A DNA stretch of 64,000 bases from Chiua virens (lineage: Eukaryota; Basidiomycota; Agaricomycetes; Boletales; Boletaceae), in the NCBI GenBank assembly GCA_019787685.1, contig JAHNUO010000008.1, forward strand, positions 124,001 to 188,000, in the 5' to 3' direction. Positions 23,425 through 38,841 of this stretch are shown in pieces. Numbering within the stretch: the stretch's first letter is position 1; each line of letters opens with the position of its first letter. A program made the position numbers and the translations under genes. The notes beneath the pieces were generated by a model. It was not told the origin of the DNA. It did no database searches and saw nothing but the letters and a program-made list of their open reading frames with translations.

Positions 23425-26400
23425 CTAGATTAAAGAGGCTCCAGCATTTTGCTGGTGTGTACTCGAGCCGTCTTGTCCGAAATGGGTCAAAGATGGCCCG
23501 AACGCACTGCTTCCAAATCCGGGACCCGACAAAGGGAGAGTGTTGGTCCCATTGCTGAATCCTCCAACAAACGGCGGTGTCGACGTGGAAGACGCGAGTA
23601 GGTTGGACAAGCCGCCTACAGTGCCTGGAGTGGATGCTGTAGCAAACATGGTCGCCCGAAACGGGTTTGCGCCTCCAAGAGTTCCAGTAGCTTGAGGACG
23701 TAGACGAATACTAGGTGTGGTTCCTCCATTCACTCTCTGAGTGGCTAAGGGTAGTCCAGTCGGCTGGGGGTTGATGCCCCCAAGTACGTTGTTGTCCTTG
23801 CTCGCCGCATATAAAGATCCATTAAGGGTAAGGTTCGCGGGCAGTGAGGGAGAGGATGAGTGGGTGGTTGTTTGTGCGCCAGGATCAGGTGTCGTGGTGC
23901 CAGATTGAGGAATTGGAGGAAGGGCTTCTAGCAATGAAGCACCGAAGCTGGAAGTCGGTTTGAACGCTTTCAATCCACTGAAACCAGTAAACTGAGGTTT
24001 GATGGGGGCCGTCACCGGGATCGACGGAGGTTGTGACGAAAATGTGGCAGCCGTTGTCTGGGAAGATAGAGGAGAAACGAGTGAACTTGAAGCGTTCGAA
24101 CCTGTGACTAGTGGGGCGGTCTGAAGACTGGGGCCATGCGAACCAAGAAGGTTCAGATCACCACTATGGGAGGAAGTATTCTCTTCAACTTTGTTCGCGA
24201 ATGCGAACGAACTCGCAACAGCCAAAAAGGTAGAATCCGTTGTTGCCGTAGAGATACTTTGCACCTGAGGACCACTGGCAGCAGCCCATTGTGATTGAGG
24301 AAGCGGTTGGCTACTGTCTATGCTGACCCGCCCTAATCCCATGGAAAGTTCGAAGAGTGTTGGTGGTTTAGGAACTGGCGGAGCCGGTGTTACCGGAACG
24401 CCGAATGGGTTTCGCGAGCCTGTTTGGTGGGATTTCACAGGTCGTGCCATCGGAGGGGATATTGAGGAATTGGTAGCGACTGTGGCGAGGGGTGTGGACG
24501 CAGGCCTCACAGGCACTTCTGATGGTGGGTTAATGTAGCCGGATTGAGTACTTGAAGGCACCGGTTGTCCGACTTGTGCGTGTTGAGCCATAGACCGTCC
24601 AAGCGAATGTGACATTAGGTTACTGGTCATTTGGAAGGGGGAATCTGCTTGCGCTGTAGGCAGTGCCGGCATCGGGGGAACCCCATTGCTATTGGTTGCC
24701 GGTGTTCCTGGTGCCTGTGGAATAAGCATGCTTTGCCTAAAGGGATTCACACCGGTAGCTTGGGGTTGTAGGAATCCGTTCATAGGCCCAGATTGCAGAC
24801 CAGTCGGTTGTTGGGGAATGAATGTCGAGAATGGTCGATGTTGAGGGGTCGCATGTGATTGCATAGCGAAAGCATTAGCATGAGTCGGCTGAAATAGTTG
24901 TGCAGATTGAAACGGGTATGCAGGAAAGCCCACAGGTTGTACTTGTACTTGTCCGCCAAATGGCTGGGAAGTGACAACGCCCGTCATCTGTCGCTGTAGG
25001 AAAGGGTTGTGTGCCACCTGCTGCTGATGGAAATTAGGGCTGGATGATTTTGTTAGTGAAAATCACCATCACGAGAACAGCACTTGCCTGGCAGTAACAG
25101 CATTCAGAACGGGCGTTTGTTCCTCTTCGATGGAACTGAAGAAGTCTGCCATCACATTTTTGACGCTGGACTTGTTGATAGTGCCGGAAGGAGGTGGAGA
25201 CGGAGATTTGACCGAAGTTGTCAAGTTCGTTGACGTCGTAGGAACACCTTGGGAAGCATAAGCAAAGCTCGGTGTAAGGAAACAATAGACGGACCTGTAG
25301 ATACCGGAGCTGAAGGTGCACTATTGCGATCTTTCGGGTGTCTGTCCGTGGCTGCTTTGCTTGCCTTGTACTCGACCCGGATTTGCTCAAAATTTGGATC
25401 ATTGAGGTACTCTTGGAGGGAACTGGCAAGAGAAACTGGAGCCTATGGTTCGTTAATGCGATTTCCACAAGAAATACGACGGCAGAACATACATGCTTCA
25501 GGTTCGGAATTGAAACGTTTAAAAGATTCTGCAGTTTCTTCGCGACACCAAGGTATTCGACGACTCGCTCTGTCTGACCACAAAAATTGCTATAGATACT
25601 TAGGGCTTCTGTTGCATCGTATTTTGACATTTCAAAATAGTGCTCTGAGATGGATTCAGCACCGGCAGAGCCGACTGTACAAATGACCATTCTCACCGAG
25701 CAAGTTGATCACGCCCTCGTTGCCCGCTTGAAATAGAATGAGGAGATCCTTGACAAGCATGCGAAGAGCAGTGATGGTGAGTTCATCTTCGAGGTCGTCG
25801 AGATAGAACTGAGTGAAGATGTTTCAATGGACAACGATTGGATGCTACCATGAAGCTTACCCGACACTCCACCAGTGTGTCTATCATCTTCTGCACCGTC
25901 TTTGTTTCCCTAAGTAAGCCCTTCTCCACGGTCATAAGACGGAGCTTGCGACCCATGATTGTTTTGCTTCTCTGAGGGATTTTCGATTTGGTTGAGGATG
26001 ATTTAGGGGGAGCGGTGGTGTATGCCATATCTTCCTCGAGGGAAGTGTTGAGACGCATATCACGATTGGTTTCGGCTTGCACGCGGATTGCGTCATGTTT
26101 CAGCTCGCGGTACGCATGTATACGAGAGTCCAGATACAGTGCATAGTGCTGCAGGTTTTGCGGTGCATTGTAACCTAACCGCACGGTAATCAGTGGCTGC
26201 GTTTGAGCGAGCAGGGTGAACTTGGTTACCTTCCCAATTTCCGGTAGAAACATTACGCAGACGGAGGATTTCCGAAGAGGACAGGTGAGACAGTATGTTG
26301 TCTGTCGCACCGTTACGAATCATGGTATGGAGGACGATCAGAGCCTTGAACACGACCTATGGGTGAGGAAATGAGTGTAGAACGGGCAGAACGGAAGAGA

Positions 26401-26625
26401 ATGCGGACTATGGCGTTTGGTTCCCGTAGGCGAGGGACGAGGGCCTTGCAGACGTCATGGACGGCACCATCTTCGGACCAGGTTGCGGCTACGATTGGAT
26501 TTAGGTACTGAGAATATGGAAGTGTTATTCGGGAGAGATCAGCAATCGGCAAGGGGTACCTTTGACTTTGGAGGGGCGGGTTTTGGCTTGCAGGCCAACT
26601 TGACAACTTTGTCGAAACTCGACAT
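23425..26625 (-). CDS. Clathrin assembly protein AP180/CALM (ANTH domain)
   Basis: An endocytic adaptor that binds PIP2 and clathrin; yeast counterparts are Yap1801/1802. The N-terminal ANTH domain starts MSSFDKVVKLACKPKPAPPK (the Lys cluster of the PIP2 site). It continues with IVAATWSEDGAVHDVCKAL, KALIVLHTMIRNG, GYNAPQNLQHYALYLDSRI and LLILFQAGNEGVINLL, then EHYFEMSKYDATEALSIY. The C-terminal 530 residues are low complexity, rich in Pro, Gln and Ser, with NPF motifs (NPFLQRQ, NPFRQSM, NPFGVP, NPFRATM) that bind EH-domain proteins, and several QxTG repeats. At least six short introns lie in the ANTH part. One after EGVINLL contains an apparent reading frame but is needed to join it to EHYFEMS. 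No frame break was found. The start is 107 bp from the divergent mannosidase start. Confidence 0.93.
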
Positions 26626-26732
26626 GTCTCTTGGCTTTCACGTCTGAAATATTCTTGTCAATGTTTCCTCTTGTTTTCAAACTCAGCCTTCTCTTGCTAG
26701 TCAAGCTCACGTGGGGATCCTCTCGCTCTTTC
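26626..26732. promoter_or_regulatory. Very short divergent promoter, AP180 (-) and mannosidase (+)
   Basis: Only 107 bp lie between the AP180 ATG (26625) and the preferred mannosidase ATG (26733). An in-frame ATG at 26661 would shrink it to 35 bp, which is why the later start is preferred. No TATA box is seen. Confidence 0.5.
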
Positions 26733-28944
<2,212 letters not shown>

Positions 28945-29248
28945 AGTCTAGTTCAAAGTCGCCACTTATTGAAATTGTTGCGCCTGCTGCACACTGTGAC
29001 TGTGTTCACCATGGCACTCACATTTGATTCTAGAACTGTGTATGCCTGTGATTCATACGTCACTTATCCGCTTTGCTGTCATCCACATAAACGAGCCGCC
29101 GGGCCGCTCATGACCGGGCCGGCTTGTTGCTTGAGTCTGTCGAATGGGGATGAGCGTTGGACTCTAAAAGAGGCTCCGAGCCCATGAATCGAGACCCACC
29201 TAGTTGAAATAAGCGCTCTGCCTGTACCCGTCTTTCGTTCTAACTACC

Positions 29249-31393
29249 ATGGCAAGTCTAAAGCAAGGCGAATTTGTGGGGTCCTTGGACTGTGGAACAA
29301 CGTGAGCCTTACAACGCTTCTCGAGTCCGCACAAAAGACATGACACTGATCCACCCGGTTATCGCCCTGCAGTTCAGTCAGGTTCATCATTTTTGATAGA
29401 TATGCAAACATCGTTGCACAATCCCAGGCCGAGTTTCCCCAGTATTATCCAAATCCGGGGTAGGTTCCTCTATCTGATACCGATTGGTTTGGTTGATTCC
29501 TCTAATAGGTGGCACGAGCATGATCCCAATGAGATCCAGAATGTTTCGGAACGCTGTATCGCCGAGGCTTGTCGGCATTTGGAGAATAATGGCTGGGCTA
29601 AAGAAAGCGTCAAGGTGATAGGTTCGTCCAAGGCGTTTGTCTGTCACATAGTCCCGGCCATTCAAAATCCCATCTCAAACTTAGGCATTACAAACCAACG
29701 GGAAACCGCCGTTGCGTGGCACCGTATGACCGGAAAGCCGTTATGCAGAGCTATCGTGTGGACTGACTCGAGAACGAGGAACACAGTCGTCCATTACGAG
29801 CGTGTGCTTGGGGAGACCGGGCTTGAAGTCGAGCAAGGTCACTTCAAGAAAGGAGAGGAAGGAGCCAGCGCCCTCCGCGATATGTAAGATCATCGGCTTC
29901 CCGTGATTTTTCTCATCCATATCTCTCAGCACCGGGTTGAAACTGTCCACTTATTTCTCCGCTATCAAATTGCGGTGGATGATCGACAATGATCCGGAGG
30001 TCAAAACAGCGCACGCAGAAGATAATCTACTTTTTGGTACGGTGGAATCTTGGGTTGTATACGTAAGTGATGCATAGCGTCCCTTTGGACTTGTTCACGT
30101 ACAAATCCATGCAGAACCTGACCGGAGGACCAAATGGAGGCATCCATGTTGGAGATGTGACGAACGCATCGCGAACCCTCCTCATGAACCTCCGCACACT
30201 GCAGTGGGATGATAGAATGCTCAAATTTTTCGACTTTCGACCGTCTATTCTCCCAAAGCTCGTCTCTTCTTCAGAAGTCTACGGTCACATTGCCCGTGGT
30301 CCGTTGAAGGGCATACCCATCGGCGGCTTGATCGGGGATCAACAAGGCGCGCTAGTCGGGAATAAGTGTTTGAAGGCGGGAGAAGCTAAATGCACTTATG
30401 GAACCGGTGCCTTCTTGCTGTTTTGCACTGGCGGTGAAATTATACAGAGCAGCAACGGGCTGTTGAGCACGGTAACTGTGACCGTCATTTTTTGAGTCTC
30501 GTGTCCATTATTGAGACTCATTAGGTCGCGTACCAACCTGGCTGTGGAACTGCGCCCGTGTATGCTTTGGAGGGTAGTGGTAAGCAGTTGATCCCTTCAC
30601 CCGTAGTTCACCCGATTGACGTGCTGGCGATGCAGTCAGTGTGGCAGGAAGTGCCATTAAATGGTTCGCGTCGCGTCGAATACATGAAGCAATGACTCAT
30701 TTGTTTCAGGCTGCGCGATTCCATGGGTTTCATCAAGTCCGCAAACGAGATAAATGATCTGGCGCGTTCCATCCCTGACACAGGTGGAGTATACTTCGTG
30801 ACAGCGTTTTCTGGTCTGCTGGCACCTTACTGGGACCCTGCTGCTGCTGGACTACTCATCGGTGAGGATGCTGTCTATTCTGGATAATCAGGAAACTCAT
30901 AGTTCATGGTTGTAGGATTATCATCGTATACCACACCCGCACACATTGCGCGCGCGGCGATAGAAGCCAATGCTTTTCAAACGCGAGCCATATTAGAGTG
31001 CATGAAACTCGACTCCAAGACCGATCTCAAACATCTCAAGGTTGACGGAGGGATGACTAACGGGGATGCCTGTATGGAGATCTTGGCAGACTTTGGAGGC
31101 TTTGACGTCGTTAGACCTGAGATGAGGGAGTATGTCTTACATCGAGTCAACGTAGTCGAATGCTGAGGATGATTGACAGGTCGACGGCGCTGGGCTCTGC
31201 TTTGCTAGCTGGAGCTGCCATCCGCCTGTTCGGATGGGACCTATCCAAACCGGAGACACTCACTGAGGTCAACGTTAATGGTAGTAAAGAGTTCACGCCT
31301 CATCTCTCGCCCACTCAAAGGGACAAGGCTTGGATAGGATGGCAGCGTGCGGTTGAGCGATCGAAAGGATGGGAAGAGGGAATTACAGCTTGA
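29249..31393 (+). CDS. GUT1: Glycerol kinase
   Basis: Phosphorylates glycerol with ATP, the first step of glycerol use; FGGY kinase family. The N-terminus [20 protein letters not shown] contains the phosphate-binding DxGTT loop. Later landmarks are [84 protein letters not shown] (FGGY signature region) and [16 protein letters not shown]. About eleven short GT-AG introns are needed, and every join restores the frame. The acceptor of the first intron is CTGCAG at about 29376 rather than the later TTCAG, because only the former yields [11 protein letters not shown]. The 3' end is 82 bp from the end of the convergent helicase gene. Confidence 0.95.
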
Positions 31394-31475
31394 GTACCCT
31401 CAGAAATATACCGAAGCACGGATTCCCTTGTAAGATATCCTGCAAGTGATTGAAGATATGTATTGACTACGAACG

Positions 31476-33849
31476 TCATCTAAATATTTTGAGAGGATCA
31501 GATTTTTTCCTGCTGCCACCCCTTGCTCCACCCCTTGCTCTGCCACCTCTTCCACGACGTTGATTCGATGGCTTTTTAAACGGTACGAAGCTAACCTTTT
31601 TCTGGGAGGAATTTGACGATATGGGATCCTCTTGAGCTCCCGAAACTGGAGCTATGCGAGGTAGTAGATATTTGGGTACATGTTTCATGTGTGACTGTAT
31701 TCTCGTGGGATGCAACGGTTTGTCGTGCCGAAGGTATTCCAGATCCAGTGGGTTATCCTCAAAGTGTGCCTGCGCCTGGTGAGTAGTGGTCCAGAAGCGA
31801 CCAGAAGACAGCCACACGTACCTTGAGTTTCTCAGAGTTGAGAATCTCCGCCTTCAACTCCTTTATTCGTGCTTCTTTGATAGCACTCCGGGTGACAGAA
31901 CGCAGGGCATCGTCCATTCGATATCTGAATGCCTCGACTTGCTGCATGTCGAACTGGTATTCTTTGATCGGGTTCGCTCGAGCGGCCTGCTCCCTCTCGA
32001 TCTTTGAAAAAACGACCCCGTCGTCTTTGGCACTCTCGAGGCAACCCACGACCTTGTTTTTACCCCATTCCTCTGCGGGTACGACAAACGAAAGGGACAT
32101 TCCCGTACGACCTGCACGCGCTGTTCGCCCCACGCGGTGCGTATATGATCTCAAAGACGATGGGAGATCAAAGTTCACGACGCAGGCGACGTCCACAAAG
32201 TCGATACCACGCGTGACGCCATATTCCTTGTCCAAATGTTTCTTTTTCTTTCGTTTGGAAGGTTTGGAAGGCCCGGTTTGTGGGGACGAGGACCGTTGGC
32301 GTTTCTGCGAGGTGTTGAGGATAGAAGTAGTATGTTCCTCTGTCGAACACGCGTGAGGAAGTCGATAGGGGAACTTGGACTTGACACTGACCATTGTCCT
32401 GTGGGACGGGGAAGCTATCTTGTGGGCCTTCTTCATCATCTCGCTCGTTGTCACTATCTTTTTCGGTTTTTCGGTTACTCTCGTCTGTGGCGATGATGTA
32501 GTCGTAAACACCTTTATTAAATTCCTGAACGGTGTGATACCTAGCTAAATGATGAGCAAGAAGACACAGGAGGGAGGAAATGTATTCGCCTGGAGTTCAA
32601 TGGGAGTTCGGAGTTAAGAACACAACTCTTGATCGAGAATTGTTCCAAGAAGAGTTTGAGGCGGTAACATCGGTCAACGTCATTGACAAAGAGGATGCAT
32701 TTGCCTTTGATAAGGCGAAGTTTGAGAATGACGTAGGTGAGGAGAAACTTGTCAACTTCGGAACATCTTCAGCTGCAGTGTAAGGAGTGATGGAGGATTT
32801 GGATATATGTTTCAGCATACCGCACAAAGTATTGGGTGAGCAAAGACGCGTCTTCAGCGTCCTCTTCCAGTTTCAAGATGGCCTGCAAGTAGATTGGATG
32901 AGTAACCCTCAAAGGATAATATAGGTAGAATTCACTGGGTTACGTAGAACGAGACCTTTCAAGGTTTCCACGTCGTCTGTCATCGTGGCACTCATCAGGA
33001 AGGATTGGTGGACGGTGGGTAAGTAGCCTCCTCCAAATATCTGGCGGACGTCTTCGTCATGGCCATATGACAGTATGAGATCGGCTTCATCAATGACCAG
33101 GGACTCGAGGGAGGACAAAATGAGTGTCTGTTGGATAGGTGAGACATAAAGCAATGTGACGCTGCGATCCAACATACTCGAGATTGGAGGAGTCCAAGTA
33201 TACGTGATGGGGTCGCAATGACGATGTCGGGCTCGTCCGCCAGTACGACTCTATCATAGGCGATGCGCAAGAGTATAAGTTGCAAGGGGATTCGGCGTAC
33301 CGTTGTATGTGGGATGCAGCCCCACTCGCAACGTTTGAAATAGCAACTTCTTTGTCACAATAGGCCAAGAGACTCCGCAAACAGGAGTGTACTTGCTCAG
33401 AAAGCTCCCGAGTTGGAACGAGGATCAAGGCTCGGGTCACTCGATATGAGGCATCCATGGGTGACAGGGTCTAGTGGTCGCGCCGGTCACCATCAGTGAC
33501 AAGGGCCTAAGGTACGAGCACTTACATCTTTCGCGCTTAGAATTTTTTGCAGTATTGGAATACAGTATGCAGCTGTCTTCCCACTTCCCGTACGCGCTCT
33601 TGCAAGTACGTCTTGGTTTTCGAGAGCGATGGGAATGACTTTAATTTGTACAAGGGTAGGTCTTGCGAAGCCCATGTCGGCAAGTGCACGTAGAATACGT
33701 GGATCGAGGAGATATGAGAACGAAGAAAATGTTGTTTTGGATACATCGGTCGATCGCAGTACCTCAGTCATGGCCGTTTTCACGACCGTCGATGATGTTT
33801 GCAGTAAGTTACTAGGATCGCCATTTTCGGAAGGTCGTGTGCACAGCAT
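31476..33849 (-). CDS. DBP9: DEAD-box RNA helicase DBP9 (DDX56 type), ribosome assembly
   Basis: Nucleolar ATP-dependent RNA helicase of 60S subunit assembly. Motifs in order: Q-motif region [20 protein letters not shown], motif I ARTGSGKT, Ia PTRELSEQV, Ib TPSRIL, II DEAD, III SAT, and [15 protein letters not shown]. Between them, before [19 protein letters not shown], lies a charged insert with KRQRSSSPQ and KRKKKKH, typical of Dbp9. The C-terminus is RGG-like ([19 protein letters not shown]). An intron of 52 bp with GTCAGT donor near 32390 joins the acidic stretch [10 protein letters not shown] to the Lys-rich insert; ignoring it would mimic a frame break. The ATG at 33849 is the first in frame with the domain. 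No frame break remains. Confidence 0.93.
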
Positions 33850-34537
33850 CAAACACTTATGATGTCGGAAAACAAACGTGCGGTGCTGCGGCGGTGCGAC
33901 GTCCCATTGGTCCCGCCGGCCCAGCCACCGTCACCGCCACTCGGGTTCCACACAGCCACACCACCACCGCTCGTCGTCGCGACTGTTTCGTCGGTCGTCG
34001 TCGTCGTCGTCGTGAATCAATCCGCTTCGTCGACGTCGAACAGGATCAACACGCGTACATTGCGATCGATAACTACATACGGTACGTGCCAGTGCGTGCA
34101 GCGAGACGACACAAAAAAGGGTGAATGGGTGCAAGTGACTCGGAGCGAAGAAGACGAAAGGCGACGATCGAGTTCGAGTCCGAAGCTCCGCAAAGGCCAC
34201 AGAGGGCGAGAACGAGTCGAAGCCCAAAGAAGAAAAAACAAGACGGAAAGAGGAAGGGGATGGACGATACGTGCAACAAACGACTCGAAGGGGTAATTAG
34301 TATCAATTTACTACGTGGCTGATCAGGTATTTCAAGTTGAAGGGGGAATGGTCCGAACGACGGGTGACTCGACGCCGGGACGGGGACGGGCGAGGCAAGC
34401 TGGGAACGGGATGGTTGACGATGGCCGGCAGAGGGACTCGGACTCGGATTGCCAGTGGTCAGGCAGAGTCGGACGGTGCTAAGCCGGTGTGGCGGTGTCG
34501 TTCGCCTTGACGACACGACAGAAGCCGGGTGGTGTGG
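33850..34537. other. Low-complexity intergenic region
   Basis: Contains the DBP9 leader and a GTC trinucleotide run near 33994-34013. Overlapping open frames on both strands are very rich in Arg and Ser, have no family match and read as compositional artefacts. No gene called. Confidence 0.4.
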
Positions 34538-37373
34538 TCATTCGAGTGCTGCTCCCCGGGCCACTGGCAGGGACGTCTGGGTCTGTGATGGTCGGGGCAT
34601 GCTCTCTCCACGTTCACGTCGTGCTGCGTAGATTGCGTGGAGAAGGACGGTGTGGCCCCGTTCGGCCTGTGGGTAAGCGGCAAGAAATGCATCCGCATCG
34701 GAATCGTACCTGGGCGACAGTGTCAGCATGGTTGGTCTGCTATCAGAGAGAACGGCTTACGTCTTGAGGAATTCGAGCGCGATCACTGACCGTTCGTAGT
34801 GCTTGACTCGGAAGACGCGGTTAGGCCCCCGGAGCCAGGCGAGCGGCCACTCGCTCAGTGGCGTGTTGAGGCCGAGTTCTGGGGCACCGCTCACCCAGTG
34901 CTCCACAATGTCCCGCCACGAGTCTTTTTTGTCCCGGCGCATCCCGTTGGAACCGAGGACGGGGACGTCAGGGACGACCAATCCAGTGGTGGGGATTGAA
35001 CGGCGGGATGGATGCCTGTGTGCGCCCGTCCTTCCGAGTCCATGGTTCAAGGTGCTGCCCGACTTGGAGCCCCCTTCGAGTTCCGAGTCGAGTTCGAGTC
35101 GGCTTGACTTGGAGCTGGCCGCCGGTGGTGTGGGTGCTGGCACTGGCCGGCTTGCGGCTGAACTTGAAGCAGTGGGATTGCTGGCACTGGGTGAGGAATC
35201 TGAAGACTCAGGACTTGAAGCGACTGGCGGTGGTGTGAGGTGTTGACCCCGCGGTGGGATCCGGATTGTGAGCGGTGGTGGTGGCAGTGGTCGGGTGTTC
35301 AAGTTGGTGCGATCCGGTGCCAGCCTGAGTGAAGCAGCCAACCGTGACGTTGACCTGGAGTGGGATGTCCCCAGGCCAGGAGGACCTGAGCGCGACTGCA
35401 AGACCATGACAGCGTTCGTGAGTCTGTCCATGTCTGCCCGTAGCCCGTGGATGTTGGTGGTGACCGAGGAGTGAAAGGTGCGCATCTCTTCCGTGGTGAC
35501 CGCCTGAACGAGGGTGGCATTCGTCCATCAGCGACTCGTTCGCCTTCCGTGTGACTGGTGCCAACGCATCGCTGTGGTCAGTCTCGTAGGTGTGGAGCTC
35601 GTCGAGGAGGTACCGGATCAGTATGTCACGCTAGTACAAACCAGCAAACGAAGCATCAGTGGTCCGCCACAAAAGTGAGCGACTTGGGGTTTGTCTGGTG
35701 AAAAGACCCACATGTTCCTGCTCAGCCCATCCGCCCCACCAACGGACCGTGCACAAGGGCCAGCGTTCACCAACAGGGGCAAACATGAACCGGTACTGTG
35801 CCCCACCGCGGCGAAAGCAGTGCGTCGAGAACGAACCAGGAATTCCAGCGCCCGATGTCGCTTCACTGATCCACTTCTGGACCACATCGTGGGAGAGTGG
35901 CTCGCAAGGCTGGATAATCCCGTTTGCACCCATCTCTGGGAACATGCAGTCATCCGGTCCCAATGCACACTCGTAGTGGAAGTTCTCAATCCACTCCATC
36001 CAGACCAGCAACCACAGGAAGCAGTCGGAATCGGGTAAGTGGGGTTGAGGGAAGATCTTGTAGTGGTTTCCTAGGGTGTTTGCACTGAGCATCCATATCA
36101 ACTCGAACCCGGCGGCGATCGCGGATGATCGGACACCACTCACCTCTCAGGTCAGTGTCGCTCTGTCCCCTGTCGACCTTTCTCTGCCACCCTTTCCTGT
36201 TTTTAAGGTAGATATCGAATGAAGTCTCCAGGTCACTCAAGACGAGTGGTTCGTTTGCAAGGTATTTCTTCAGGACAGTGGTTGACTGCCACCGGATCAG
36301 CAATCACGACGTCCTGGCGCTTCAGTTTGACCAGCTCGAAGCACCTGTGGTAAGCGTGAGCCCTCAGGTGCAATCTGGTCGCCATCAAGGCAACCCTTTG
36401 CCAGCATCTGACCTTGTCCACAGAATCCATGCTGTCGCATCAAACGCGAGCTGTTCGAGATGGCGCGTGATGAACGCACGCTTTCCCAAGTCCATCTCGA
36501 AGCCAGGATACGGTCCGACCTACTGGCGGAGTCTAACGTGGCCCATGTGGGTGCCCCAGCGGGGCATTCTAAAATCTGGCGCAGTGTGCAAAGCACCACA
36601 TCCAGATCTGGACACTGTTTCTTTGCCCACCCCAACATCCTGTCCATGGAGTCCTTTGACATCGGTAGTGAGTGTCTCCTGTCACCGTCCTTGGAACTGA
36701 TCTTGTGCCTCAGAGAACTCATGAGGTCATCAACCTCGGCCGAATCAACCGGGTTTCCCTCCCATCGCTGATTGGTTTGATTGAACCACCACCTTCCGCG
36801 GTACCTGTCGCCATCGCTGAAAGGACAGTGAGTGTGCTGCAGTGACCGCTTGAACTCGAATGACCCAGCACTCTACTCACACGTTATCCCACAGGTCTTT
36901 GAAAGCTGCCTGAATTCCCTCGACAGTCCCCTTGCTGAGGCTTTGATGAAACCCTTTGTATGTCAAAAACAGCGCAAGAGCCTTGTCTGAGCACTGCGTT
37001 TGGTACGTGGTCGAACGCGTGTTGGAAAAGTGGGTCGCCATAAGGGTCTTCGGAGGCAGGAGGATGACCATCAGACTTGGAGAGCGAGTGTTGTTCCACC
37101 ATGTGGTCCAAGTCTGGCTCGGAGTTGTCACCGACAGCAGCCCCTGGGGAAGCTGAGAAGTGCTGGGCCAGCCAGTCTCGCCCTCGCTTCACATGTCCTG
37201 TGTAGCATTTCTTTGTATTTTTTGCCTTAAGGTGTGCTTCCTTTCCCGCTTCCTTCAACCTCTCAATGACCTTCAGGGACCTTGATGGTGGCGCCGGCCT
37301 GTCTTCGATGAGCCTTCTTGGGTGACTCAGGTGGTTGTGGGGCTTTCTTGGTGGACTGTTTTGCCCGTCCCAT
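34538..37373 (-). CDS. Crypton-like tyrosine recombinase gene, frame-broken
   Basis: A mobile-element protein of a type widespread in Agaricomycetes. The start MGRAKQSTKKAPQPP is basic. Then comes an N-terminal SAM-like part (KKCYTGHVKRGRDWLAQHF, GFHQSLSKGTVEGIQAAFKD). The catalytic part follows with FELVKLKRQDV, SFDIYLKNRKGWQRKV, FSTHCFRRGGAQYRF (the HxxR box), VRWWGGWAEQEH, and RDILIRYLLDELHTYE, whose Tyr is the likely nucleophile. The tail resembles the usual C-terminus (EFLKT joined to YDSDADAFLAAYPQAERG). Introns are inferred at about 36345-36411, 36280-36320 and 36055-36145. Single-base surpluses break the frame near 37280, 36997 and 35522, and one more disturbance lies near 36500. So the copy is either dead or misassembled. 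No inverted ends were found, as expected for cryptons. Confidence 0.75.
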
Positions 37374-38841
37374 GATGGTTGGGTAGGATAGTCAGACTAT
37401 GCAGGGATGAGAGTGATACACAGGGAAAATGGAGGACACCGAGAGCATGGTCAATTAAACAATGCAAAATATGCATGTCATTCCGCTGAAACCTCTGAAA
37501 CCACTGCTATAGTAGTCTAAGTATACTGCCTGACAACTACGAGTTCAACAGTACATGTACTACATCATGACAAACCCTGGACTTGGAGCTCCCACTGCAA
37601 GACCCCATTCCATGACTTCTTGCTCAAGAGAGAGTAGGAGAGAGACAGGAGAGAGTGTCCGAGTCCCAAGTCCGGGTCTGCATGGCACAGCAAGAGCTTA
37701 CCTCAGCCACCCAAATTGGGCAGGTGTTGAAGTTTAAGTTGAGACGGCAGGGAGATCACTGCAAGAAGGCCATTGGATACAGCACAACGGGCCATGTGGG
37801 TCGCACGGAGCTAACCTAACATGCTATTGGGTTGTGTGGGGCCTGGTGTGAAAAAAAATTAGAGGAAAGAGAGGAGAGAATTCTAACAAGCAACTCACTG
37901 AGACCATGTAAACATTGTAAAGTATAGTAAAGTGCACGGAATGCGGAGTAAAGTGAGATAAGTGACGGGAAACAAAAAACAGACTGTTTGTTTGTTTGTT
38001 TTTCTGTTTGTTGGACCATCTACCCACTTTACACAGCAACGGTGGGATTAAGGCTGCCACAGGCCCACAAGACTCAAGAGCAACAGTCCAGGACTCCACC
38101 AAAGCTCACCTCTGGGTGTCAACGTGCGACGACACATACTCTGACAAGTCTTTGTCAATTGTTGCTCACCCTATCTAAGTACACGCTATTTCCATCAATC
38201 CTCACTTTTTCCCCCTGGGTCTCATGCTTTCTATCTTACTAGGTGTGTCCCTCCGAGTCCATCAGGTCTTTTGCCTGTCTTGCGAGTCGCGACTCTCGCC
38301 ACTCCAAGTCAGCATGAACTTGAACATTCCAGTGACGGTTCTCCAGGTATGTGTTGAGACTCGAGACTTGTCACAGACCTGTTAACGAGGACACACCAAA
38401 TGAAAGCCTGAGGACTCCGAGTCCAGACACTTTCGGAAAGCCAAGGTACCTCCCAAGTATGCCGTGCAGTGACACCAGGCACACATAGTATTCCGGTTGG
38501 TACGTCCTCGGGCTCTAGCTCTGCACAAGACACTCAATGTCATCAAGGTACAATTGTCCATCCACTTTGTCCCAGGACAATACATTGGTGCGAGGTGGCA
38601 CTGGATCGGGACAGGACGGGGACGGTCAAGCAGGATCATGTCTTCCAGGCTCTCAGCCCGCGCCGGGGTTGGGGAGAGCGCGACGTTCGACACGCTCGCT
38701 CTCGTGTGCCGCCGTGCACTGCGACGGACGCTTAGTCAGCACGGTGAGTAGCAATCCGGGATTCTCCGACCGAATCTCACGAACGGACGAACATGCGGTG
38801 CACTGCACTGCATGTTCGTTTCCTGGGTTATAGACACTTAA
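37374..38841. other. Intergenic, 1.5 kb, no gene recognised
   Basis: Lies between the start of the recombinase gene (-) and the start of the ZNHIT2-like gene (+), so it should hold both promoters. It has a (TTTG)n run near 37985-38012 and several short open frames without motifs. No recombinase-element end could be identified. Confidence 0.35.

Noticed and set aside
32330..32400. Apparent frameshift in DBP9 between the acidic and Lys-rich inserts
   Set aside because: Explained by a 52 bp intron with GTCAGT donor.
33859..34296. 145-codon frame next to DBP9
   Set aside because: Low-complexity Arg/Ser sequence with competing frames on the other strand; no supporting intron or motif.
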